From Aldehydirespirator sp965220645 (GTDB taxonomy: Bacteria > Actinomycetota > Acidimicrobiia > Acidimicrobiales > Aldehydirespiratoraceae), in NCBI GenBank assembly GCA_965220645.1, contig OZ244836.1:2914001-2978000 (forward strand): a stretch of DNA of 64,000 bases. Reading direction: 5' to 3'. The notes beneath the pieces are model-generated. The model was not told where the DNA came from and searched no databases. It saw only the letters and a list, made by a program, of their open reading frames with translations. Positions 33,183 through 42,202 of the stretch are shown here, piece by piece. The position numbers were made by a program, and so were the translations under genes. The first letter of the stretch is position 1, and each line of letters starts with the position of its first letter.

Positions 33183-35120
33183 GTGACTCTTGCCGCGTCC
33201 GGTCTGGCCAAGGCCTACGGCGCCCGCCGGCTCTTCGAGAGCGTCACCCTGCACCTGCCGGTGGGTCGGCGCGTCGCTCTCGTGGGCGGCAACGGCACGG
33301 GCAAGACGACGCTCCTGGAGATCATGGCCGGCCTGATCGAGCCCGACGCCGGCACCGTCACCAAACCCCGCGATGCCCGGATCGGGTACCTCCCCCAGGA
33401 TCTGCGCGACGTTTCCGAGGGAACCGTCCACGAGCATGTGATCGGCGGTGCCGGGCACCTGTGGAAGCTCGCCCGGACACTGAAGGAGCTCGAGCGCCGA
33501 CTCGTACGGCGGGCGGACCGCCAGGACGACCTTGTCGCCCGCTACGGCGAGGCCCAAGCCCAGTTCGAGCAGCTCGGCGGATACTCCCTGGAGGCCGAAG
33601 CAGCCAAGGTTCTGGCCGGTCTCGGCTTCTCCCCCGCAGACTCGGATCGACCGGTGACGGAGCTTTCGGGCGGCTGGCGGATGAGGGCCGCCCTGGCCCG
33701 CCTGCTGCTGTCCGAGCCGGACATCCTGCTGCTCGACGAGCCCACCAACCACCTGGACGTCGACTCGATGGCATGGCTGGAGCGGCGCCTGGCTGCATGG
33801 CCCGGTTCGCTGCTCTTCGTCAGCCACGACCGCGACTTCATCGATGCGGTGGCGGACCGCATCGTCGAGCTGGCCTCCGGCACGGTGACCGCGTATGAGG
33901 GAGGGTTCGCGGAGTTCGTCGTGGCCCGCACCGAACGCCTGGAGCGCATCGAGGCGGCCGCAGCCCGCCAAACCCGCGAGTTGGCCCGCATCGAGCGCTT
34001 CGTGGAGCGCTTCCGCTACAAGGCCTCCAAGGCCCGCCAGGTGCAGAGCAGGGTCAAGACCCTCCGGAAGCTGGAGCGGATTCAAGTCCCCAGCCCGTCC
34101 GAGTCGGCCGCCCGCTTCGCCTTCGGTGCGCCGCCGCGCTCCAGCCGGGTGGTGGCCGAACTCACCGACGCCACGGTCGGCTATCCCGACGGCGACGGTC
34201 CGGTCGTGTCCGGTGCGACCCTGGCGGTTGAACGGGGTCAGACGGTGGCTCTGGTCGGACCGAACGGAGCCGGAAAGACCACCCTCCTGAAGCTCATGCT
34301 GGGCGAGCTGTCCCCCACTTCCGGCACCGTCCGGATCGGTGCCAACGTGCGCGTGGCCGCCTTCGGTCAGCACCAGGCCGACGAGCTGCACGGCAGCAAG
34401 CGAGCGATCGAAGTGTTCTCGGCCGGCATCGATCCAGGGCGGCGCAACCTGCGCACCGTGCTCGGAGCATTCGGCTTCACCGGGGACGACGCCGACCGGC
34501 GGGTAGCAGAGCTGTCCGGTGGTGAGCGCACCCGCCTGGCTCTGGCCCGACTGATGGTGGAGCCGGTGAACCTGCTGGTGCTCGACGAGCCCACCAACCA
34601 CCTCGACCTGCCCAGCTGCGACATTCTCGAGGACGCCCTGACCGCCTATCCCGGCACCGTTCTGCTCGTGACCCACGACCGTCACCTCATCCGCGCCGTG
34701 GCCGACGTGCTGATCGAGGTTCGCCATGGACGGGCCGTGTGGCATCTGGGAGCGGACGAGTCGGTGCTGTACCCGGACGACTCGGCTGTCCCGACGATGT
34801 TGTCACGCCGGGAACCGACAGATCCCGAGGCGCGGCGAGCCGGCTCCGGCACCGATCGGGCTGAACGCAGGCGGGCCGGCGCCAAGGCCCGAGCCGCCAC
34901 CAGCCAGCTCCGCCAGCGGGTAGCGGACCTGGAGCGGGCCTGGGCGGAGGCCGACACCGAGGTGGCCGAGATGCACCGCCGCCTGAGCGACCCGTCGATC
35001 TACGAGCGTCCTGAGGAGGTCCACGCCCTGGCTGCGGCCCACGAGGAGGCGGCCACGCGAGCCTCCTCCCTGCTGGCTGAATGGGAGACATCGTTGGCCG
35101 AGCTCGAGGCGCTGAACTAG
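33183..35120 (+). CDS. ABC-F family ATPase (ribosome-associated)
   Basis: Soluble protein with two ABC domains and no membrane part, 645 residues. Domain 1 has GGNGTGKTT, LSGGWRMR and LLDEPTNHLD; domain 2 has GPNGAGKTT, LSGGERTR and LDEPTNHLD. An Arg/Lys-rich linker (about 255-320, FVERFRYKASKARQVQSR) and a C-terminal coiled coil (about 560-645) resemble Uup/YdiF-type ABC-F proteins, which act on the ribosome during translation; some confer antibiotic resistance. Which subgroup it belongs to cannot be decided by eye. The ATP-dependent ligase gene starts 10 bp after its stop. Confidence 0.9.
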   Translation: MTLAASGLAKAYGARRLFESVTLHLPVGRRVALVGGNGTGKTTLLEIMAGLIEPDAGTVTKPRDARIGYLPQDLRDVSEGTVHEHVIGGAGHLWKLARTLKELERRLVRRADRQDDLVARYGEAQAQFEQLGGYSLEAEAAKVLAGLGFSPADSDRPVTELSGGWRMRAALARLLLSEPDILLLDEPTNHLDVDSMAWLERRLAAWPGSLLFVSHDRDFIDAVADRIVELASGTVTAYEGGFAEFVVARTERLERIEAAAARQTRELARIERFVERFRYKASKARQVQSRVKTLRKLERIQVPSPSESAARFAFGAPPRSSRVVAELTDATVGYPDGDGPVVSGATLAVERGQTVALVGPNGAGKTTLLKLMLGELSPTSGTVRIGANVRVAAFGQHQADELHGSKRAIEVFSAGIDPGRRNLRTVLGAFGFTGDDADRRVAELSGGERTRLALARLMVEPVNLLVLDEPTNHLDLPSCDILEDALTAYPGTVLLVTHDRHLIRAVADVLIEVRHGRAVWHLGADESVLYPDDSAVPTMLSRREPTDPEARRAGSGTDRAERRRAGAKARAATSQLRQRVADLERAWAEADTEVAEMHRRLSDPSIYERPEEVHALAAAHEEAATRASSLLAEWETSLAELEALN

Positions 35121-35130
35121 AACCGGCCGA

Positions 35131-36687
35131 ATGCTCCTAGCGGACCTCGTTGCCTGCGCCGACGCGGTGGCCGCCACGTCGGCGCGCAAGGCAAAGATCG
35201 AGTCCCTGGCCGAACTGTTGCGGGGCGCGGGCGGCCACGAGGCCGGCGCGGTGGCCGCGCTGGTGGCGGGTGATCCGCGCCAGGGACGCATCGGCGTCGG
35301 CTGGGCCACGGTGGCCGCGCTGCAGGCCGACCCAGCCAGGGAGCCGACCCTGACGGTGGCCGAGCTCGACGCGATGCTCGGTGAGGTAGCGGATGCATCC
35401 GGTGACGGATCGACCCAGCGGCGTCTCGACCTTCTCGAGGGGTTCCTGGCCCGAGCCACGGCCGCGGAGGCCGACTTCGTGAGGCGGCTGCTCGTTGGAG
35501 AGCTGCGCCAGGGGGCCAGCGAGGGAGTGGTGGTGGAGGCCGTGGCCCGCGCCGCCGGCGTCGCGGGATCCTCCGTCCGTCGGGCCTTGATGCTGGTCGG
35601 TGACCTGGGTGTTACTGCCAGCCTCGCGCTCACGGAGAGAGGGCACGGACTGGAGGCGGCCCGGTTCCAGGTCTTTCGACCGATCCGGCCCATGCTGGCC
35701 TCCACCGCCGAGGACGCGGCCTCAGCGGTGGCCGAACTGGGCCGGTGCTCGGTGGAATGGAAGCTGGACGGGATCCGCATCCAAGTCCACCGGAGAGGCG
35801 ACGACGTCCGGATCTGGACCCGCAACCTGAACGACGTGAGCGACCGCCTCCGCGAGGTGGCCGACATCATGCGCAGCCTTCCAGTGCACGTTGCGGCTCT
35901 CGACGGGGAGGTGATGGGACTGGCCGACGATCTCGCGCCGGCCGCGTTCCAGGACACGATGGGCCGGGTCGGCACGAGGCCAACCGGCGAAACCCCGCCG
36001 GCCGCGGCGGGGCCGCTGCGCGTCGCGCCAGTGTTCTTCGACGTCCTGCACCTCGACGGGCGCGACCTGCTGGACGCTCCCCTGGAGGCCCGGCTGGAGT
36101 GCCTGCAGGAGGTGGCCGCCGATCACCGCGTTCCCGGCATCGTCACCGACGATCCCGACGAAGCTGAGCAGGTGTTCGCTTCCGCGGTCGAAGCCGGCCA
36201 CGAGGGCGTGATGGTGAAGGCCGCCGACTCGCCCTACGCGGCGGGCCGCCGGGGCAAGGCCTGGCGCAAGGTGAAGCCGGTGCACCACGTCGACTTGGTG
36301 GTGCTGGCGGTAGAGCCCGGGAGCGGACGCCGCCGAGGCTGGCTGTCCAACATCCACCTGGGAGCACGCGACCCCGACGGGGGCTTCGTGATGGTGGGCA
36401 AGACGTTCAAGGGCATGACCGACGAGATGCTGGAGTGGCAGACCCGACGCTTCGACGAGTTGGCCATCAACCGCACAGCCCACGTGGTGAGGTTGGAGCC
36501 CGTTCAGGTGGTGGAGATCGCAGTTGACGGCGTCCAGCGGTCGAGCCGCTACCCGGGCGGCGTGGCTCTGCGCTTCGCCCGGGTGCTGCGCTACCGCCCC
36601 GACAAGTCCGCCGGCGAAGCCGACACCATCGCCGCAGTGCGCGGCCTCCTGCCGGACCCGGCGGGATCTATAGGCTCAGGGCCATGA
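35131..36687 (+). CDS. ligB: ATP-dependent DNA ligase (LigB-type)
   Basis: A 518-residue ligase for nick sealing in repair. An N-terminal DNA-binding domain covers about 1-190. The adenylation domain has Lys211 in EWKLDGIRI as nucleotidyl acceptor, ALDGEVM and later EGVMVKAADSPYAAGRRG and WRKVKP; an OB domain ends with ELAINRTAHVVRLEPVQVVEI. Its length and order match actinobacterial LigB. It follows the ABC-F gene by 10 bp and overlaps the DUF3039 gene by 4 nt (ATGA), heading a group with further repair genes (AlkA-like, AlkD-like) downstream. Confidence 0.93.
   Translation: MLLADLVACADAVAATSARKAKIESLAELLRGAGGHEAGAVAALVAGDPRQGRIGVGWATVAALQADPAREPTLTVAELDAMLGEVADASGDGSTQRRLDLLEGFLARATAAEADFVRRLLVGELRQGASEGVVVEAVARAAGVAGSSVRRALMLVGDLGVTASLALTERGHGLEAARFQVFRPIRPMLASTAEDAASAVAELGRCSVEWKLDGIRIQVHRRGDDVRIWTRNLNDVSDRLREVADIMRSLPVHVAALDGEVMGLADDLAPAAFQDTMGRVGTRPTGETPPAAAGPLRVAPVFFDVLHLDGRDLLDAPLEARLECLQEVAADHRVPGIVTDDPDEAEQVFASAVEAGHEGVMVKAADSPYAAGRRGKAWRKVKPVHHVDLVVLAVEPGSGRRRGWLSNIHLGARDPDGGFVMVGKTFKGMTDEMLEWQTRRFDELAINRTAHVVRLEPVQVVEIAVDGVQRSSRYPGGVALRFARVLRYRPDKSAGEADTIAAVRGLLPDPAGSIGSGP
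36671..36676 (+). promoter_or_regulatory. -10 element of the DUF3039 gene
   Basis: TAGGCT inside the 3' end of the ligase gene, 7 nt before the ATG at 36684; the gene may be both coupled and independently transcribed. Confidence 0.45.
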
Positions 36688-36974
36688 CCGGCACAGTCAG
36701 CACCGCCAGCGACCCCGGGGCCGAGACGACTCCGACCCCTGGGACCTCCACGATCACCGAGCCCGACATTCGGCCGGTCACCGATGACGGGGACCATGAC
36801 CGCTTCGCTCACTACACCCGCAGGGCCGACGCCAACCGGGCCTATGTCGAGGGCACGCCGGTGCGCGCCCTGTGCGGCAAGGTCTGGGTTCCCAGCCGAG
36901 ACCCGTCTCGATACCCGGTCTGCCCGGAGTGCGCCAAGATCCGGGAGCGACTTCGCAAACGGGCGTTCAACTGA
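36684..36974 (+). CDS. DUF3039 family protein
   Basis: A 96-residue actinobacterial protein of unknown role. A Thr/Pro-rich N-terminus precedes the conserved part from DHDRFAHYTRR to the end, with cysteines in ALCGKVWVPSRDPSRYPVCPEC that form a likely zinc ribbon (C..C..C). The basic tail REREDRLRKR-like helix is typical. The start overlaps the ligase stop (ATGA). Confidence 0.85.
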   Translation: MTGTVSTASDPGAETTPTPGTSTITEPDIRPVTDDGDHDRFAHYTRRADANRAYVEGTPVRALCGKVWVPSRDPSRYPVCPECAKIRERLRKRAFN

Positions 36975-37003
36975 CCAGCGAGGGACTGGCGCCGGGGACA
37001 GCG

Positions 37004-37417
37004 ATGCGCACCCACTTGCAGGGCACGTTCCTGCTGATCGTGCTGCTGCTCCTCTTCTGGTGGACGCTGAGCTGGGCCGTCCCGGTCCTGGACAGCGCGG
37101 TGTTCGGCGAGGACGGGGCGATCGTGGCCCGAGCGCGGCTGGAGGTGGCCGACCCGGCCGACGCCGACCGTGCACGGGAGCAGAACGAACCACTCGACGG
37201 CAACGAGGTGGCCGAACTGCAGGGCGCGCTCACGCAGCTCGGCTTCAACCCCGGTCCGATCGACGGCATCAGGGGAGAATTGACCCGACAGGCCATTAGC
37301 GAGGCCAAGACCGACCTGGGATTGGCAGAAGCCTCGGACCGCCGACTGCTCGAAACCCTCGAGGCCGCCCTGGAGGCCCTCAGTACCGCATCCAGCTCGG
37401 ACGCACCGGGGCCCTGA
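37004..37417 (+). CDS. Membrane-anchored protein with a peptidoglycan-binding-like domain
   Basis: A 137-residue protein: one N-terminal membrane helix (FLLIVLLLLFWWTLSWAVPVL) and an extracytoplasmic part with a PG_binding_1-like motif, ELQGALTQLGFNPGPIDGIRGELTRQAISEAK (about residues 70-105). It could attach to the cell wall. The ATG at 37004 is chosen since the helix begins right after; the longer open frame to 36872 overlaps the DUF3039 gene. Confidence 0.7.
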   Translation: MRTHLQGTFLLIVLLLLFWWTLSWAVPVLDSAVFGEDGAIVARARLEVADPADADRAREQNEPLDGNEVAELQGALTQLGFNPGPIDGIRGELTRQAISEAKTDLGLAEASDRRLLETLEAALEALSTASSSDAPGP

Positions 37418-37418
37418 G

Positions 37419-38345
37419 ATGCCGCTCCCCGGCGACACCGCACCGGCCGCTCCGAGCCGCACGCCGGACTGCTCGACGGTCTACCGGCCTCAACATGGCC
37501 TGAACCTGAAGGTGACGTTGATGTGGGTGAAGACGTCTCGGCGGCGGCAGGGTGTCGGATGGTGGGCCACCGAGACGCCCGAAGGGTCGGCGTCGGTGGC
37601 CTTTCGGGCGGTCGGCGACGAGGTTCTTGCCGACGCTTGGGGCCCGGGCGCCGAGTGGGCCATCAACCGGTTCCCGGCCCTACTCGGCCGCGACGACGAC
37701 CCCAGCGAGTTCCGTCCCCTGGATCCGGTGGTGCGGGACCTCACGGCCCGGCTGGGCGTACCCCGGTTGGGCGCCACGGGCCGCTGGTTCGAGGCCATGG
37801 CCACAGCCGCGGTCTATCAGAGGGTGGTGAGCGCCGACGCCAGGACGGCCGTCGCTCGTGTGGGTCGGCTCTTCGGAGCTGAGGTGCCCGCAGGGGGGCC
37901 GTTGCCGCTTTTCCCCGGCCCGGAGGCGGTGTTGCGGATCCCGGACCACGGCTTTCATCGGGCCGGTGTCGACCGGGGGCGCACTCGGGTGATCCGCGTC
38001 GCCGCCAAGCACGCCGAGCGCCTCGAAGAGTTGGACAAGCGACCCGCAGGCGAGGCCCGCCAGTGGCTCCAGCGCCTGCCGGGCGTGGGCCCCTGGACCG
38101 CGGCCCGCACGACGGGCGCGGCCGCGGGCGACCCCGACGCGGTGCCAGTGGGTGACCTGCATGTTCCGAGGCTGGTGACCTACGCCTTGAGCGGCGCCGT
38201 CGACGGAGACGACGACTCGATGCTGGAGCTGCTGGAGCCCTACGCCGGCCACCGGGGCCGGGTCGTCCGCCTGGTCAAGGCGGCTGGCATCGGCCCGCCG
38301 AGGCACCACCCCGCCCCGACACGCTTCGACATCAGCCGCATCTAG
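37419..38345 (+). CDS. DNA-3-methyladenine glycosylase, HhH-GPD (AlkA-like) family
   Basis: A 308-residue protein of the helix-hairpin-helix glycosylase family that removes alkylated bases. The HhH motif LQRLPGVGPWTAA is followed by the catalytic-Asp region DPDAVPVGDLHVPRL. The N-terminal part corresponds to the AlkA beta domain. The first ~35 residues look weak, and a later start (Met35) is possible. It follows the previous stop by 1 bp and is convergent with an AlkD-like gene, so two alkylation-repair genes are neighbours. Confidence 0.85.
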   Translation: MPLPGDTAPAAPSRTPDCSTVYRPQHGLNLKVTLMWVKTSRRRQGVGWWATETPEGSASVAFRAVGDEVLADAWGPGAEWAINRFPALLGRDDDPSEFRPLDPVVRDLTARLGVPRLGATGRWFEAMATAAVYQRVVSADARTAVARVGRLFGAEVPAGGPLPLFPGPEAVLRIPDHGFHRAGVDRGRTRVIRVAAKHAERLEELDKRPAGEARQWLQRLPGVGPWTAARTTGAAAGDPDAVPVGDLHVPRLVTYALSGAVDGDDDSMLELLEPYAGHRGRVVRLVKAAGIGPPRHHPAPTRFDISRI

Positions 38346-38390
38346 CTCGCGCTCCGCTTCGCGGCTCGCTCGGCTTGCCGGGCTGCCCCT

Positions 38391-38443
38391 GGGCCCGAGC
38401 GGCCCGTGAGCAGAGCGAACAAGAGCGGGAGTGACAACGCTGC
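38391..38443. repeat. Dispersed 52-bp intergenic repeat, copy A
   Basis: Matches 46633-46684 at about 50 of 52 positions (GAACAAGAGCGGGAGTGACA in the core). It lies between two convergent genes. Partial, split copies occur at about 57941-57970 and 58050-58074. Confidence 0.75.
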
Positions 38444-38462
38444 GACGCGGCGGGCCGTCACT

Positions 38463-39182
38463 TCATCTGCGCTTGGTCTTGGCGGCCCGGTGGGCCAGGG
38501 TGCGCTCTACGTAAGGGGCCACTTCGGGGGTCTTGCAGCCGGTCTGTCCGTGGTCCACTTCTACGGGACCGATGCGGCGAGCAGCGGCCAGCACCGAGCG
38601 GCGCAAGCGGGCGTCGCGCAGCGCCATGACGATCATGGCGCCGTTCATCTCGTGGCGCACCCGGTTGGGTCGCTGGTCGATCTCGGCCTCGATTCGGCCC
38701 AGCAAGCCCCGGAGTTCCTCAACCGACCAGACACCCGGATCCTCGGCGGTGCACATGACAATGAACCACCCGACCGACGCGGGCCACTCATCGGGTCGGT
38801 CCCGCCACGAGTCGCTCAACGCCCGTGCGTGCGACGTCTGGGCGCACAGCCCGCCGAGGCCCTCGGCCAGGATGTAGTTGTCGACATCGCGCAGCCACCG
38901 GCCGGCCAGAGACTCCTCCAGCACGGCCGCATCCGCCACCCGCAGCGCCAGCACCCGGGCATCGTGGTTGCCGCTGTCCCAGAGCTCCTGGGCCAGCGTG
39001 TGGTCGGTCTTGATCGGCTTCGCGATCCGGCCCAACTCGGCGTAACTGACCCCGAACATGGGCTCGGCCGCGCCGTGACGGGCATAGACCTTGCGGTTCT
39101 GAGCCGTGCCCGCGACTTCGAGCTGTTCCATCACTGAACTGAGATCGCGGCCCACCCTCGCCCCTTGCGTCAGCCGACTCAC
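38463..39182 (-). CDS. DNA alkylation repair protein (AlkD-like HEAT-repeat)
   Basis: A 239-residue all-helical HEAT-like protein resembling AlkD/DUF family DNA alkylation repair enzymes. Conserved segments are YGVSYAELGRIAKPI-type (here FGVSYAELGRIAKPI), HTLAQELWDSGNHDARVLAL and the Asp/Trp-bearing RWLRDVDNY. AlkD flips out N3- and N7-alkylpurines. Its start (GTG 39182) overlaps the 3' end of the lipoprotein hydrolase gene by a few bases, so both are probably one transcription unit. Confidence 0.85.
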   Translation of the reverse strand: MSRLTQGARVGRDLSSVMEQLEVAGTAQNRKVYARHGAAEPMFGVSYAELGRIAKPIKTDHTLAQELWDSGNHDARVLALRVADAAVLEESLAGRWLRDVDNYILAEGLGGLCAQTSHARALSDSWRDRPDEWPASVGWFIVMCTAEDPGVWSVEELRGLLGRIEAEIDQRPNRVRHEMNGAMIVMALRDARLRRSVLAAARRIGPVEVDHGQTGCKTPEVAPYVERTLAHRAAKTKRR

Positions 39183-40312
39183 GCGTCGAAGTCGCGAGTG
39201 AACAGGCGGTAGGCCAGATTGTCAACACTCACCCCTGAGTTGGACAGGATGACGACTCCTTCCCCTGCCTGAGCATCGAAGCCGATGAACGACGCGTAGC
39301 CGCCGGTTGCACCGTTGTGCCACACGAACTCGCGGCCTCCCTCTTCGGCGATTATCCACCCCAGCCCGATGTCCATGCCCAAGGCTGGGTCCCGCCGCCG
39401 GGGCGTGCGAGCGAGTTCCATCGCCTCCCGTAGAGGAGTCTCACGCAGACCGAGATTCGCTTCAAGGAATATCAGAAGGTCATTGACGGTAGATCGCAGC
39501 GCTCCCGCCCCAGCGAGAACCGCGAAATCCCAATTGGCGGCCGGTTGGAGCCGGGCGTCGTGACCAGGGGCCAACCGCTCCCGAAGCGGCGGCGTCAGCT
39601 CGACAGCGGTGTCGGACATCCGTAGTGGTTCGAGGATCCGCTCCGTGATGAGCGCCTGAAAGCCGATGCCATCTCGAAGAGCTAGAGCGTGGCCCAAGAG
39701 GCCGTAGCCGAGGTTCGAGTACTCGACCGTCTCGCCGATGTCCCGTTCCAGCTCGTGGTCCGCCAAGAACGCGTAGAGGCGCTCGACGGTGTAGTCCACA
39801 TACGGGTTGGCGTCATCGGCCGGGTCGAGATTGTCGGGAAGTCGGGGCAGACCGGAGCTGTGGGTGGCCAGATGTTCGAGCGTGATCCTCGCTCCGTCTC
39901 GGGTCGGCATGCCTGCCTCAACTCCCAAGAGGCTCTGGACTGGCGTGTCGAGGCTCAGACCCTGACTCGATGCTAAGTCGGCAAGGACGGTCGATGTGAA
40001 GACCTTGGTTATTGAGGCGATCTCGAACACAGTGTCACCGTCGGGCTGTCTGGGATCGTCTGCCGACAGCTGTCCGTGCCCGACGACGATGCGCTCGCCG
40101 CCGGCCACAACGCCGGCTACAACGCCGACGCTCTGGCGATCGTCATCCACGAATCCCGCTAGGAGCCTCCGTATTTGCGGCTCGCTCAGCATCTCAGCGT
40201 CGGCTCCGCTGACTGTAGGAGTATCCGGCTCGTCCTCGGTCACGGTGCTCGCGCCACCACAGGCAGCGCACCACAGCGCGAGCCCGACCCCAGCCGCGAG
40301 CGCCCTGCGCGT
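39179..40312 (-). CDS. Serine beta-lactamase-family hydrolase, lipoprotein, apparent ACG start
   Basis: Class C beta-lactamase/PBP-fold hydrolase. Catalytic SITK (SxxK), YSN (in VEYSNLGYG) and HNG near the C-terminus (VWHNGATGG) are all present. From the first canonical start (GTG 40243) it has 354 residues and no signal peptide. The frame is open 23 codons further and encodes RRALAAGVGLALWCAACGGA, an obvious lipoprotein signal, and the codon at its head is ACG (40312), 4-5 nt after AGGGGAG. I therefore place the start at ACG 40312; a sequence error in an ATG is the alternative. It overlaps AlkD and follows the MBL gene stop by 12 nt. Confidence 0.78.
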   Translation of the reverse strand, partial: TRRALAAGVGLALWCAACGGASTVTEDEPDTPTVSGADAEMLSEPQIRRLLAGFVDDDRQSVGVVAGVVAGGERIVVGHGQLSADDPRQPDGDTVFEIASITKVFTSTVLADLASSQGLSLDTPVQSLLGVEAGMPTRDGARITLEHLATHSSGLPRLPDNLDPADDANPYVDYTVERLYAFLADHELERDIGETVEYSNLGYGLLGHALALRDGIGFQALITERILEPLRMSDTAVELTPPLRERLAPGHDARLQPAANWDFAVLAGAGALRSTVNDLLIFLEANLGLRETPLREAMELARTPRRRDPALGMDIGLGWIIAEEGGREFVWHNGATGGYASFIGFDAQAGEGVVILSNSGVSVDNLAYRLFTRDFDA

Positions 40313-40324
40313 GGAACTCCCCTC

Positions 40325-40954
40325 TCAGGCCAGGCCCAGCTCCGACATGCGGTCCAGCACCCTCTCGGTCTCGGCCCCGATGGTGGTGTTGTCGCCGTGT
40401 CCGGTGTGCACGACCGTGTCAGAGGGCAGCGTCAACAGGCGGTCGCGGATGCTGCGCAGGATGGTGGGCTCGTCGCTGTAGCTGCGTCCGGTTGCCCCCG
40501 GCCCTCCGCAGAACAGCGTGTCGCCCGACAGCACCCTGCCGTCGGCTGCGTCGTGGAAGCAGCAGCAGCCCGGTGAGTGGCCCGGCGTGTGGATCACCCC
40601 GAGTTCATGGCCGCCCGCGGCGAGCACCGAGCCCGGCTGCAGCTCGCGGTCGGGCGAGTCGCCGGGATGGACCACGTCCCACAGCATGCGGTCGCTGGGA
40701 TGCAGCAGCACGGGCGCGTCCACGGCATCGCGCAGGGCCACCGCGGCGTTGATGTGGTCGTTGTGGCCGTGGGTGCACACGATGGCTGCCACCCGCCGTC
40801 CCGCCACCGCGGCCGCGATGGGCTCATGGTCGTGGGCCGCGTCGAAGATCAGCACCTCGCGGTCGTCGCCGACGAGCCAGATGTTGTTGGTGACCTCCCA
40901 CTCGCCGCCGTCGAGGGCGAAGATGCCGTCAGTGGTGACCAACTCGATGGGCAT
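40325..40954 (-). CDS. Metallo-beta-lactamase-fold hydrolase (glyoxalase II-like)
   Basis: A 209-residue MBL-fold hydrolase with THGHNDHINA (HxHxDH), the metal-ligand His in HTPGHSPG, the bridging Asp in SGDTLF and HTGHGDNT at the C-terminus. It begins MPIELVTTDGIFALDGG at ATG 40954. It lies 20 bp downstream of the mycothiol-dependent dehydrogenase gene. The same order is known in mycobacteria, where the hydrolase is thought to release formate from S-formylmycothiol. The longer open frame to 41785 is a shadow of the dehydrogenase gene. Confidence 0.85.
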   Translation of the reverse strand: MPIELVTTDGIFALDGGEWEVTNNIWLVGDDREVLIFDAAHDHEPIAAAVAGRRVAAIVCTHGHNDHINAAVALRDAVDAPVLLHPSDRMLWDVVHPGDSPDRELQPGSVLAAGGHELGVIHTPGHSPGCCCFHDAADGRVLSGDTLFCGGPGATGRSYSDEPTILRSIRDRLLTLPSDTVVHTGHGDNTTIGAETERVLDRMSELGLA

Positions 40955-40974
40955 GACCTCGGTTCCAGTCCCGA

Positions 40975-42060
40975 TCAGAGGACGACGACGGAGCGCAGCA
41001 CCTCGCCCCGCTCCATCTTGTGGAAGGCCTCCTCCACGTCGCCAAGGCCGATCGTCTCCGACACAAACCCGTCGAGGTCCAAGCGGCCCTGGAGGTACAG
41101 GTCGATCAGCATGGGGAAGTCGCGGCTCGGCAGGCAGTCGCCGTACCAGCTGGACTTGAGGGCGCCGCCCCGGCCGAACACCTCGATGAAGGGCAGCTCG
41201 ATGGTCATGTCGGGTCGGGGCACACCCACCAGCACCACGGTGCCGGCCAGGTCGCGGGCCTCGAAGGCCTGGCGGTAGGTGACGGGCAGGCCGACCGCCT
41301 CGATGGCCACATCGACGCCGTTGCCGCCGGTGAGAGCCTGGATCGCCTCCACCGGATCGGTCTCGGACGAGTTGATCGTGTGGGTGGCGCCGAAGCGCGT
41401 GGCCCACTCGAGCTTGCGGTCGTCGATGTCCACGCCGATGATCGTCGAGGCGCCGGCCAGCTTGGAACCGGCGATGGCGGCGTCGCCCACTCCCCCGCAA
41501 CCGAACACGGCCACGCTGTCGCCCCGGCCGACGCCGCCGGTGTTGATCGCCGCGCCGATGCCGGCCATCACACCGCAGCCGAGCAGTCCCGCCGCGGTGG
41601 CCGGGGCGGCCGAGTCGACCTTGGTGCACTGGCCCGCAGCCACCAGCGTCTTCTCGACGAAGGCCCCGATGCCCAGCGCGGGCGACAGCTCGGTGCCGTC
41701 GGCCAGGGTCATCTTCTGGGACGCGTTGTGGGTGCTGAAGCAGATGTGGGGCCGGCCCCGCAGGCACGAGCGGCACTGGCCGCACACCGCCCGCCAGTTG
41801 AGGATCACATAATCGCCCGGGGCAACCTCGGTCACCCCGTCACCGACGGACTCCACCACCCCGGCGGCCTCATGGCCCAGCAGGAACGGAAATTCGTCGT
41901 TGATGCCGCCCTCCCGGTAGTGCAGGTCGGTGTGGCAGACGCCGCACGCCTGAATGGCCACCACCGCCTCTCCCGGACCGGGGTCGGGTACCACGACATC
42001 GGTGATCGTGACGGGCTCGCCTACCGCCATCGACACCACTCCACGCACGGTCTGGGGCAT
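40975..42060 (-). CDS. Zinc alcohol dehydrogenase, S-(hydroxymethyl)mycothiol dehydrogenase type
   Basis: A 361-residue class III-like medium-chain dehydrogenase. Catalytic zinc ligands are in CGVCHTDLHY and GHEAAG, structural zinc in CGQCRSCLRGRPHIC, and NAD is bound at FGCGGVGDAA. Actinobacteria use this type to oxidise the formaldehyde adduct of mycothiol, and some reduce S-nitrosomycothiol. The adjacent MBL gene supports this. The start has an AGGAGG-type Shine-Dalgarno (complement of CCTCCTG at about 42075). The thiol cofactor is inferred. Confidence 0.88.
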   Translation of the reverse strand: MPQTVRGVVSMAVGEPVTITDVVVPDPGPGEAVVAIQACGVCHTDLHYREGGINDEFPFLLGHEAAGVVESVGDGVTEVAPGDYVILNWRAVCGQCRSCLRGRPHICFSTHNASQKMTLADGTELSPALGIGAFVEKTLVAAGQCTKVDSAAPATAAGLLGCGVMAGIGAAINTGGVGRGDSVAVFGCGGVGDAAIAGSKLAGASTIIGVDIDDRKLEWATRFGATHTINSSETDPVEAIQALTGGNGVDVAIEAVGLPVTYRQAFEARDLAGTVVLVGVPRPDMTIELPFIEVFGRGGALKSSWYGDCLPSRDFPMLIDLYLQGRLDLDGFVSETIGLGDVEEAFHKMERGEVLRSVVVL

Positions 42061-42189
42061 TTCTCGGTCCTCCTGTCGGTGCTTCCGGGCGACCCGGGCA
42101 CACTACCGCGCCAAGCCGATCCATCAAGTAGTTAGCCGCCCTTTCGCCAACCCGGGATTCCGCTGCTGATGGCGGCCGAACCGGCGGCG

Positions 42190-42195
42190 TAGAGT
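42190..42195 (+). promoter_or_regulatory. -10 element of the DUF2277 gene
   Basis: TAGAGT, 7 nt before the ATG at 42203. Confidence 0.6.
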
Positions 42196-42202
42196 CGCGG
42201 CC

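Noticed and set aside
40955..41785. Upstream extension of the MBL hydrolase frame
   Set aside because: This part overlaps the dehydrogenase gene in another frame and is Arg/Gly-rich; homology starts at ATG 40954.
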